Positions 40,490 through 46,548 of a DNA stretch of 46,548 bases are shown here, piece after piece. The notes under the pieces were generated by a model that was given only the letters and a program-made list of their open reading frames with translations, had not been told where the DNA came from and ran no database searches. Source of the stretch: an uncultured Prevotellaceae bacterium (GTDB taxonomy: Bacteria; Bacteroidota; Bacteroidia; Bacteroidales; Bacteroidaceae); contig CACYRB010000008.1 in NCBI GenBank assembly GCA_902776685.1, positions 1 to 46,548 on the forward strand, in the 5' to 3' direction. Numbering within the stretch: the first letter of the stretch is position 1; each line of letters begins with the position of its first letter. The position numbers and the translations under genes are program-made.

Positions 40490-41568
40490 TTTCGTTGGTA
40501 ATCTGCTAATATCTGAATAATACGCTCGGCACTGCGCCCGTCCCATCGCTCGGGGATGGCTGCAGCCTTCCATTCGCCTGCCACCATGCGGCTCACCTCT
40601 TCGCCAAGTCGCTCGGCGTCCTCGCCCACAAGCACGTTGGTACCCACCTTCACGGTCTCGATGTGCTCGGTGTAACTGTTGAGCGTGATGCAGGGCACGC
40701 CGTTGAAGGTGGCTTCCTCGGCCACGTTGCCGGAGTCGGTGATGATGCCCAGGGCATGAGCCGTGAGCCATCCGAACTCGAGGTAGCCCAACGGATTGAC
40801 GACAGTAATCGCAGAGAGCCGACCGACCAGCTCGGCTGCCCTTCCGCGCAACGGAGCAACGACAGGAACGCCTGCGGCCTTATCGGTAATCTCGGCAAGC
40901 ATCCGTTCAAGTTTCTGCTCATCGGCCATGAGAGCCTTACGGTTGAGAGTGAAAACGATGTAGCGTCCCGACTCAAGCCCCAGCCGGCCGACAATCTCCG
41001 GCTCCCTCCAACGATTGTGGTTGAAGCGCAGGTTGTCGATGAGGATATTGCCGACCATATAGACACGACTCTGCTCGGCACCTTCGCGGTTGGTGATGCT
41101 GTTGGCCGACATGCCGGCGGTGAAGAGCAGGTCGGAAAGTCCGTCGATGACCAGGCGGTTGATTTCCTTGGGCATAGAGATATCAAACGACCGTGTGCCA
41201 GCCACGAGGTGTGCCAGCGTGACGCCCTGCTTCTTGGTGACAATGGCGGCTGCCATGGTAGATGCCAGGTCGTCGACAACGATGACCACATCGGTCTTGT
41301 TGCCTTGCAGATAGCGCTCGAAGGCCGACATGACCTGTCCCGTGAGTTCGTTCAGGTTCTCACACTCCACACCGAGGAAGACGCCCGGTCCGTCAATCTG
41401 CAAGTCGCTGAAGAGCGACGGCTCGAGCGTAGGGTCGGCGGCACTTCCGGCATAGACCAGCGTGTAGGCAATGTCGCGCCCTTGGGCAGCAGCGTGTTCT
41501 ATGGCATGTATGATGGGAGCCACCTTCACGAAGTTAGGCCTGGCTCCCGCTACGATACAAATATTCAT
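40486..41568 (-). CDS. wecB: UDP-N-acetylglucosamine 2-epimerase
   Basis: A 360-residue non-hydrolysing epimerase that converts UDP-GlcNAc to UDP-ManNAc for surface polysaccharide synthesis. It opens MNICIVAGARPNFVKVAPII, the family form G-A/T-R-P-x-x-x-K. Further motifs are VVIVVDDLASTMAAAIV, LAHLVAGTRSFD in place of the usual HVEAGLRS, and the C-terminal GIITDSGNVAEEATFNGVPCITL with the S-G-x-x-E-E motif. The changes in the first catalytic segment (AHLVAGTR) suggest a divergent member. It begins 6 bases after the SPFH gene and overlaps the SDR gene by four bases. Confidence 0.92.
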   Translation of the reverse strand: MNICIVAGARPNFVKVAPIIHAIEHAAAQGRDIAYTLVYAGSAADPTLEPSLFSDLQIDGPGVFLGVECENLNELTGQVMSAFERYLQGNKTDVVIVVDDLASTMAAAIVTKKQGVTLAHLVAGTRSFDISMPKEINRLVIDGLSDLLFTAGMSANSITNREGAEQSRVYMVGNILIDNLRFNHNRWREPEIVGRLGLESGRYIVFTLNRKALMADEQKLERMLAEITDKAAGVPVVAPLRGRAAELVGRLSAITVVNPLGYLEFGWLTAHALGIITDSGNVAEEATFNGVPCITLNSYTEHIETVKVGTNVLVGEDAERLGEEVSRMVAGEWKAAAIPERWDGRSAERIIQILADYQRK

Positions 41569-41574
41569 GCTTGA

Positions 41575-42528
41575 CTATTCTCCCTTGAAGAGTTCCTTGA
41601 TGCCAGCAATGGAGCCCATCACGTTGGTAGCCTCGAAGGGCAGGTAGACGGTCTTCGTCTGGTTGTTGGCAGCCAGCTGCTCCATCATTTGGATATACTT
41701 CTGTGCCAGCAGATAGTTGGCCGGATTGGTGGTCTTGCCAACAGCTTCGGTTACGAGTTCGATGGCCTTTGCCTCGGCTTCGGCCTTGCGGATGCGAGCC
41801 TGTGCCTCACCTTCTGCTTTCAGTATCTCCTGCTGCTTCTCAGCCTCGGCGCGGTTGATGGTGGCAGCTTTCTCGCCTTCCGACTGGAGAATCTGCGACT
41901 GCTTGTTACCCTCGGAGGTCAGGATGGCAGCACGCTTATTACGCTCAGCCTGCATCTGTTTCTCCATGGCCTGAAGCACGCTTGCAGGCGGGATGATGTC
42001 TTGCAGCTCTACGCGGTTCACCTTCACGCCCCACTTGTCGGTGGCATCGTCGAGCACGGCACGCAGCTTGGTGTTGATGGTGTCGCGCGAGGTGAGGGTC
42101 TGGTCAAGTTCCAACTCACCGATGATGTTACGCAAGGTGGTCTGCGTGAGCTTCTCGATGGCATTGGGCAGGTTGTTGATTTCATACACGGCCTTGAACG
42201 GGTCCATAATCTGGAAATAAAGCAGGGCATTGATTTCCATCTGGATGTTGTCCTTGGTAATCACGTTCTGGCGTGCAAAGTCGAACACCTGCTCGCGCAG
42301 GTCGATGACGGTGGAATAGACATAGCGTCCGTGCATCATGGTGACAACGTTCTTGGCACGGTCGATGAAGGGGATGATGATGTTGATGCCGGGCTTCAGC
42401 GTGGCATAATACTTTCCGAGTCGCTCGATGATTTTTGTCTCGCTCTGCGGAATAATCACAACGGTCATCTTGACAAAGATAATGGCCAGAACGACCAGGG
42501 CAATGAGTGCATAAGTTACGAAATCCAT
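41575..42528 (-). CDS. SPFH/Band 7 membrane scaffold protein (QmcA/paraslipin type)
   Basis: A 317-residue protein anchored by one N-terminal helix (residues 5-25, TYALIALVVLAIIFVKMTVV). The SPFH domain follows (about 25-185: IIPQSETKIIERLGKYYATL, LREQVFDFARQNVITKDN). A long Ala/Glu/Gln/Lys-rich coiled coil (about 185-270) comes next, and a short C-terminal part ends the protein. Such proteins assemble into large membrane rings and organise lipid microdomains or membrane proteases. Its partner NfeD is encoded immediately upstream, which is the classic pairing. The gene pair precedes wecB and an SDR in one operon, an association that is not obviously functional. Confidence 0.94.
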   Translation of the reverse strand: MDFVTYALIALVVLAIIFVKMTVVIIPQSETKIIERLGKYYATLKPGINIIIPFIDRAKNVVTMMHGRYVYSTVIDLREQVFDFARQNVITKDNIQMEINALLYFQIMDPFKAVYEINNLPNAIEKLTQTTLRNIIGELELDQTLTSRDTINTKLRAVLDDATDKWGVKVNRVELQDIIPPASVLQAMEKQMQAERNKRAAILTSEGNKQSQILQSEGEKAATINRAEAEKQQEILKAEGEAQARIRKAEAEAKAIELVTEAVGKTTNPANYLLAQKYIQMMEQLAANNQTKTVYLPFEATNVMGSIAGIKELFKGE

Positions 42529-42548
42529 AGTGATAATATTAAATTATG

Positions 42549-42584
42549 TTTAACTTTTCAACCTTTCAACTTTTCAACTTTGAC
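42549..42584 (-). repeat. simple-sequence repeat across the nfeD stop codon
   Basis: On the minus strand AAAGTTGAAAAGTTGAAAGG and the following TTGAAAAGTTAAA span the last codons of nfeD and the gap before the SPFH gene. Same repeat type as 2770-2837; it encodes the C-terminal VEKLKG. Confidence 0.65.
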
Positions 42585-43013
42585 AATGATGCTTTGGCGG
42601 TCGGTCACACGCACGCGCACACCTTTTTCTATCGGCTCACCGTCGGCGGAGCGTGCCCGCCACTCGTCGCCATCGACCTTCACATAACCTGTGGCATCCT
42701 CGGGAATGGCCTCGATGACCACTCCCTCGCGCCCCACCAGTGCGTCGGCATTGCTCTGTCGCTCCTCGCCGCCCCGATGGAGCCGCCCCACAAGCCGCGG
42801 ACGGATGAGCCAGATGCTGAGCACCGAGCCGACGGCAAACACGAGCACCTGTGCCCAGAAGGGAATGCCGAGGAAAGTGAAAACTGCGGCGCACGCGGCA
42901 CCAATGGCAAAGCAGGTGACATAGAAGTCGCCCGACGACAACTCGAGAATGAGGCACGCAACGGCGATAATCGACCACACGAGCCAAAGATTTGAAGTCA
43001 GATATTCTATCAT
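42558..43013 (-). CDS. nfeD: NfeD-family membrane protein
   Basis: A 151-residue protein of the short NfeD type. Three hydrophobic helices occupy residues about 8-24 (LWLVWSIIAVACLILEL), 30-48 and 52-70. A soluble OB-fold domain (about 85-145: ALVGREGVVIEAIPEDATGYVKVDGDEWRARSADG) has the NfeD core motif G-x-V-x-V-D-G-x-x-W-x-A. It works with the SPFH protein encoded 29 bases downstream. It is the first gene of the operon; array D lies in the gap upstream of it. Its C-terminal VEKLKG comes from a simple repeat. Confidence 0.93.
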   Translation of the reverse strand: MIEYLTSNLWLVWSIIAVACLILELSSGDFYVTCFAIGAACAAVFTFLGIPFWAQVLVFAVGSVLSIWLIRPRLVGRLHRGGEERQSNADALVGREGVVIEAIPEDATGYVKVDGDEWRARSADGEPIEKGVRVRVTDRQSIIVKVEKLKG

Positions 43014-43102
43014 ACTTTTCTTAATTTAATTGTTTGCGATTGTAAAATTACATAATTTCCCCGAACCATGCAAGCATCAGCCGCGTTTTTTTCGTTTTAA
43101 TA

Positions 43103-43376
43103 ACAAAACACAAGCCCCTGAAAGCCCAAAGACCATCCTTCACGATGCAAAAGACCGTCTTTCATAAAGTAATATATATTATTTTACTCAGTAATATATA
43201 TTATATTACTCGGTAATATATATACTTTTACTCGGTAATATATATTATATTACTTTGTAAAACATATATTACTCGGTAATATATATACTTTTACTCGGTA
43301 ATATATATTATATTACTTTGTAAAACATATTCTTTTACTTTGCAATACATATTGTTTTACGTTGAAAAGGCTTTTC
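43103..43376. repeat. 22-bp-period palindrome array D
   Basis: About twelve 22-bp units. From 43169 on: GTAATATATATTATTTTAC, GTAATATATATTATATTAC (repeated at 43191, 43235 and 43298), GTAATATATATACTTTTAC (43213 and 43276), a 19-bp short unit at 43257, GTAAAACATATTCTTTTAC at 43320 and GCAATACATATTGTTTTAC at 43342. Each is followed by 3 bases (TCA, TCG, TTT or GTT). The leading units carry CAAAACACAAGC and AAAGACCGTCTTT, words also found in array A in the same order. The end is the palindrome GAAAAGGCTTTTC. Most full AT units are 8-bp dyads around a 3-base centre. Confidence 0.88.
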
Positions 43377-43419
43377 TGGTCTGGGCGAAACGGCCTGACG
43401 GTTACGAAATGACACAAAA

Positions 43420-43460
43420 AGCGGACGGCCGTCTGGCTCGTTGCCAAACAGTCGTCCGCT
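43420..43460 (-). terminator. terminator of the M48 protease gene
   Basis: AGCGGACGGCCGTCTGG (43420-43436) pairs with CCAAACAGTCGTCCGCT (43444-43460) with two mismatches around CTCGTTG. On the minus strand it ends in a run of T (TTTTTGTG). It is 78 bases past the M48 stop. Confidence 0.85.
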
Positions 43461-43537
43461 AAGTTGTTTCTTTTTCTACCAGTGCAGCACAACTACACTT
43501 TCTTTTCTCCTTTTATATAATCAATGTATAGAAGTGC

Positions 43538-44362
43538 CTATTTGCCTTTTGCGGCCTTGTAGTATTGCAGGGCTTCGGGCATCTCTTTCTGCAGGGCTGC
43601 GATGCGCTTGGCATCGGAGGGGTGGTCGCTGAAGATGTCGCTGCTGCTGCCTCCGCTCTGGGCTGCCATGCGCTGCCAGAAGGGTATGGCCACCTGCGGG
43701 TCGTAGCCGGCCATGGCTGCGAAGATGAGCCCCATGTGGTCGGCCTCGCTCTCGTTGTCGCGCGAGTATTTCAGACTGCGGAACTGCAATCCCTGCTGGG
43801 CAATGACCTGTGCTATCTGCTGGGTGCCGTAGCTGGCTCCGGCTGCCGAGAGCACGCCGCCGAGAATCTGTGTGCCATACTGGTTGCGTATCTGCTTCGA
43901 CATCTGCTCGGCCGAGTGCTTGGCCACGGCATGGGCTATCTCATGACCGAGCACGATGGCCAGCGAGGCCTCGTCCCTGGTCACTGGCAACAGACCTTCG
44001 TAGACCACAATCTTTCCGCCGGGCATGCAGAACGCATTGATGCTCTGGTCCTGGACAAGGTTGAACTCCCAACTGAACTGCTTGACCTCGTTGCTGAGAC
44101 CGTTGTTGTTCAGATAGGTCGTCACGGCGTTGGCCAGTCGCTGCCCTACCCGCTTCACCATTTCGGTGTTCTTCGCGTTGGTCGACTTCTTGGCTGTTGC
44201 CATGTACTTGGTGTACTCCTGACTGCTCAGCGAGAGTACCTGCTCGTCGCTTACCAGCAGCGTCTGCTTGCGCCCGGTGATGGGCACTGTGCGCGTGGTA
44301 CCGCAGCTAGCAAACACTACAGCTGCCACCAGCGCCAATACATAAAACTTTATATTCTTCAT
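43538..44362 (-). CDS. M48-family metalloprotease lipoprotein (LoiP/YggG-like)
   Basis: A 274-residue protein. The N-terminus is a lipoprotein signal with lipobox VFASC (Cys20). The zinc motif HEIAH lies at residues 140-144 (His140, Glu141, His144), and the third ligand is the first Glu of NESEAD near residue 206. NAFCMPGGKIVVYEGLL and the C-terminal SDHPSDAKRIAAL are M48C features. Such lipoproteins sit in the envelope and degrade misfolded outer-membrane proteins. It is a single-gene transcript with consensus promoter and terminator. Confidence 0.95.
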   Translation of the reverse strand: MKNIKFYVLALVAAVVFASCGTTRTVPITGRKQTLLVSDEQVLSLSSQEYTKYMATAKKSTNAKNTEMVKRVGQRLANAVTTYLNNNGLSNEVKQFSWEFNLVQDQSINAFCMPGGKIVVYEGLLPVTRDEASLAIVLGHEIAHAVAKHSAEQMSKQIRNQYGTQILGGVLSAAGASYGTQQIAQVIAQQGLQFRSLKYSRDNESEADHMGLIFAAMAGYDPQVAIPFWQRMAAQSGGSSSDIFSDHPSDAKRIAALQKEMPEALQYYKAAKGK

Positions 44363-44388
44363 ACGCTTAAAATGAATTGTTCTGAATG

Positions 44389-44419
44389 CAAAAGTACAAA
44401 ATTATGCAGAAGGAACAAA
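44389..44419 (-). promoter_or_regulatory. promoter of the M48 protease gene
   Basis: Minus strand: TTTG at 44419-44416, 19 bases, TACTTTTG at 44396-44389. A perfect match; start near 44383, about 21 bases before the ATG. Confidence 0.8.
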
Positions 44420-44451
44420 ATAAATCGGGAAAAAAATGGGAAAAGAAGAAA

Positions 44452-44471
44452 GGGGTATCTGCCGACACCCC
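44452..44471 (-). terminator. terminator downstream of the subtilase gene
   Basis: GGGGTGTC-GGCA-GATACCCC on the minus strand (8-bp stem, one G-T pair) followed by TTTCTTCTTTT. It is about 140 bases after the subtilase stop at 44612. Confidence 0.8.
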
Positions 44472-44551
44472 ATAACCTCGTTTATACAAAAACATTATGA
44501 AAACATTTCCGACCTCTCACAGGCAGGTTCTTAACCTAAATAAATCTGCGG

Positions 44552-44559
44552 CAAAGTTA
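44552..44559 (-). promoter_or_regulatory. isolated -7 box in the subtilase 3' region
   Basis: Minus-strand TAACTTTG between the subtilase stop and its terminator. If active it would make a transcript of about 100 bases (44546-44441) ending at the terminator, with the internal hairpin AGGTT-AAG-AACCT. Confidence 0.35.
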
Positions 44560-44611
44560 GGAAATGTTGCACAATGCGGCAATACCTAAAAATAATGGTT
44601 TTTCTGTCGTT

Positions 44612-46548
44612 CTACTGCAGGCGTACCAATGTTGAGCCTGTGAACTGGGCCGACGCGGCATTTACCTGAACGGCATAGACTCCGGCGGGAAGACCCGACA
44701 GGTCGACCGAGCGGTCGCCGGCAGAGAGTCGGAAACGTCGCACAAGCTGTCCTGCAACCGAATAGATGGCTACGCCTACCTCGCCCGTCAGCTCGCCATC
44801 GGCCACAAGCGACAGCCGACGGCCCGAGAGCGAGAAGTCGAGCCGCTCGGGCTGATGCAGGGACAGCCCCTCGATGCCCGTCAGAGTGAGCACATCGAGC
44901 AGGCCGCGGTACACGTCAATCTGGCCGTAGCCGTATTCGTTGTTCGGATAGATGAGCGATTCGTCGTAGTGGGTGCAGGTGCGGCTCAGTACACCGAGGA
45001 TGTCTTCGGCCGACAGCTTCGGCTGGGCCTGCAGCCACAACGCTATGGCTCCGGCCACGATGGGCGTGGACATCGACGTACCCGAAGCGGCGCCCCACGC
45101 ATAGGTGCGCCCGTTGTGCTCGAATGTCGATATGATGCTGCTGGGATATTGTGACTTCCCTTCTATGGTATAGCTGCTCCACGACGAGATGATGTTGCTG
45201 CCGGGAGCCACCACGTCGGGCTTGATGCGACCGTCGAACGTGGGACCGATGGAGGAGAACCCCGACCGCTGACCGTTCTTTCCGTCGCTCGAATTGACGG
45301 TGCGCCCCCTGTAGTTCTCGTATTTCTCGCGGTAGGCCGACGACCCCACACAGATGGTCACGGGCGTGCTGCCCGGCGACAGAATGCCGTAGCCGTATTC
45401 GGCGGCATCGAGTGCCCAGTTGCGCGAATTGCTGTTCAGCTTGCCCGACGTGACAAAAAGCTCTGCGTCGGCCTCGCGCCCTACCAGTTCGACCGAGACG
45501 TTGCCCGCACTGATGCGCTCGCCACTGCTGACATACACGTCGAAAGCTTGTGCTCCCTCGACATAACACGACGGGAAGGACAACACGTCGACAGCAAATT
45601 TCTTTTCGTCCACTCGCAGTGTGTCGGTGTACGGGTCTTCGGTGTAAGCCTTCAGCACGTCGGTCGAGACGACGAGCGTGTCGTTCTCGCTGCCATAGGC
45701 CACAAGACGCAAGTCTAACGTCTGCCTGCTCTGGAAGGTAAAGCCCACAGCCTTTCCGGTGTTATCGATGAACGCTCCGGCACTTTCCTCTCCTACTGCC
45801 TTGTGCAGATAGCGGCGTTTGTTGCCCTCGTTGCCTGCCGAGGCTACGAAGATGCGACCCTGACCGGTAATCTTGCGCAACATCTCGTTGAGAAGAATGT
45901 CGTCGCCCCGCAAATCCTGATTGCTGCCCTCGCTGAACGACACCACGCAGGGCATGTCTTGCGAACGGGCATAGTCGAAGATGTATTTGAAGCCGAGCAC
46001 GTCGGTGGCATAGGTGTATTTATAGAGGTTCTCCTCGCCTATCAGCTCATAGTCGTCCGCACCCGCAGCATTGCTCACGGCGCAGATGTCGCTCTCGAAA
46101 GCAATGCCGCGATGCACCGTTCCGGCACCGCTGCCAGCTGCCGAGCCCAGCGTGTGGGTTCCGTGGTATTCAACGAGTCCGTCGCGCGAATGGGCATACG
46201 CAAGTATCTCGGCTTCGGTGGTATAGTCGCGACCTACGAAAAGCTTATAGTCGAGCGTGTCGACCGACAGCTGGTCCCAGAAACGTTTGATGCGATAGTG
46301 CTGCCCTGTGGCATCGTAGAAATTGGGATGGGTGAGGTCGAACCCTACGTCTTCCACACCGACAACCACACCTTTCCCCGTATAGGCCTGCGGCAGCTTC
46401 AGTCCTTCATAGACCGGCTTCACATTGATGCACACCGCAGCCGAATCGTTCTGGACTCTCGCCGAAGGGCCTGCCTCGATGCGCTCGACACGCGTGTCGA
46501 GCGACAAGGCAGAAAGACGGTTGAGCGGAATGGCGGCAATGTAGATGT
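44612..46548 (-). CDS. S8 subtilisin-family protease with sorting tail, 5' part missing
   Basis: The frame is open to the right edge, so the N-terminus (signal and part of the propeptide) is missing; at least 645 residues are present. The catalytic triad is visible: Asp in VVVGVEDVGFDLTHP, His in YHGTHTLGSAAG (about 46150-46167) and Ser in GTSMSTPIVAGA (about 45055-45085), with the oxyanion Asn region in VVSFSEGSNQD and FVASAGNEGN. An inserted domain of about 130 residues lies between the Asn and Ser motifs. The C-terminus (VAIYSVAGQLVRRFRLSAG to the final LVRLQ) is a type IX-like sorting tail. It is a secreted, cell-surface protease. The TTG at 46507 is not the start, because upstream residues (IYIAAIPLNRLSAL) continue the fold. 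Confidence 0.93.
   Translation of the reverse strand, partial: IYIAAIPLNRLSALSLDTRVERIEAGPSARVQNDSAAVCINVKPVYEGLKLPQAYTGKGVVVGVEDVGFDLTHPNFYDATGQHYRIKRFWDQLSVDTLDYKLFVGRDYTTEAEILAYAHSRDGLVEYHGTHTLGSAAGSGAGTVHRGIAFESDICAVSNAAGADDYELIGEENLYKYTYATDVLGFKYIFDYARSQDMPCVVSFSEGSNQDLRGDDILLNEMLRKITGQGRIFVASAGNEGNKRRYLHKAVGEESAGAFIDNTGKAVGFTFQSRQTLDLRLVAYGSENDTLVVSTDVLKAYTEDPYTDTLRVDEKKFAVDVLSFPSCYVEGAQAFDVYVSSGERISAGNVSVELVGREADAELFVTSGKLNSNSRNWALDAAEYGYGILSPGSTPVTICVGSSAYREKYENYRGRTVNSSDGKNGQRSGFSSIGPTFDGRIKPDVVAPGSNIISSWSSYTIEGKSQYPSSIISTFEHNGRTYAWGAASGTSMSTPIVAGAIALWLQAQPKLSAEDILGVLSRTCTHYDESLIYPNNEYGYGQIDVYRGLLDVLTLTGIEGLSLHQPERLDFSLSGRRLSLVADGELTGEVGVAIYSVAGQLVRRFRLSAGDRSVDLSGLPAGVYAVQVNAASAQFTGSTLVRLQ

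Noticed and set aside
40490-40771. N-terminal extension of the SDR gene
   Set aside because: It overlaps wecB out of frame; the SDR family starts directly at MKKIALITGATSGIG.
43169-43363. CRISPR array
   Set aside because: Units are 22 bp with no constant repeat and variable spacer alternation; the words themselves are palindromic and partly identical, and no cas gene is nearby.
44397-44512. A short frame in the subtilase 3' region (MFLYKRGYGV start)
   Set aside because: It runs through the terminator hairpin and into the promoter of the M48 gene; there is no ribosome site and the composition is Phe-rich noise.

Overview
The window is chromosomal DNA of a member of the Bacteroidales, most likely the Prevotella group (Prevotellaceae). 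The evidence is the Bacteroidota promoter form seen before many genes (TTTG, about 19 bases, then TAnnTTTG), near absence of Shine-Dalgarno sequences, BspA-like leucine-rich proteins, a PCMD/X25 cell-surface protein, C-terminal tails of the type IX secretion kind, an HU-like protein of the Bacteroidales type, and a Bacteroidota-style Tgt and copper ATPase. Most of the window looks GC-rich by eye; the stretch from about 32.4 to 37.2 kb is clearly AT-rich and looks like an acquired island.

Layout. 1-2.8 kb: an MscS-type channel (minus, cut by the window edge) and, divergently, a BadF/BadG-type kinase. 3.5-14.7 kb: a plus-strand run lon, tgt, an LptF/LptG-type permease, metH, metF and a DEAD-box helicase with a long basic tail. 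14.8-16.2 kb: gdhA on the minus strand. 16.8-20.2 kb: a Na/phosphate cotransporter followed by a response regulator and a histidine kinase, a probable phosphate-sensing unit. 20.3-25.3 kb: cstA, a small outer-membrane protein, recR, a membrane protein, a family 2 glycosyltransferase, an acetyltransferase and tRNA-Asp(GTC). 25.6-32.4 kb: accessory genes, including a PCMD-X25-PCMD protein with an internal duplication, an HU-like protein, a HepT/MntA toxin-antitoxin pair, a GHL10 glycoside hydrolase, a small envelope protein carrying palindromic insertions, and a YafQ-type toxin-antitoxin pair. 32.5-36.9 kb: two tandem LRR/Ig-like surface proteins and a DUF2971 protein. 37.2-39.7 kb: a candidate structured RNA, a copper P-type ATPase that appears to lack its nucleotide-binding domain, and a 36-residue protein gene with its own promoter, structured leader and terminator. 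39.7-43.0 kb: a minus-strand operon nfeD, SPFH, wecB, SDR. 43.5-46.5 kb: an M48 metalloprotease lipoprotein and a subtilase cut by the window edge.

The most unusual signal is a family of intergenic arrays built from dyad-symmetric words repeated at a strict 22-bp period (about two helical turns). Four arrays are present: 2979-3112, 16482-16613, 28131-28218 and 43103-43376. The word cores differ between arrays (AT-only, TGGGCCA, AAAGACCGTCTTT, CGAAAGCTTAGCTTTCG), while the phase, the symmetry and the junctions such as TTAC-TTT-G(C/T)AA are kept. Two arrays are related in opposite orientation, one has 24-bp terminal inverted repeats, and one lies in the predicted 5' leader of the HU-like gene.
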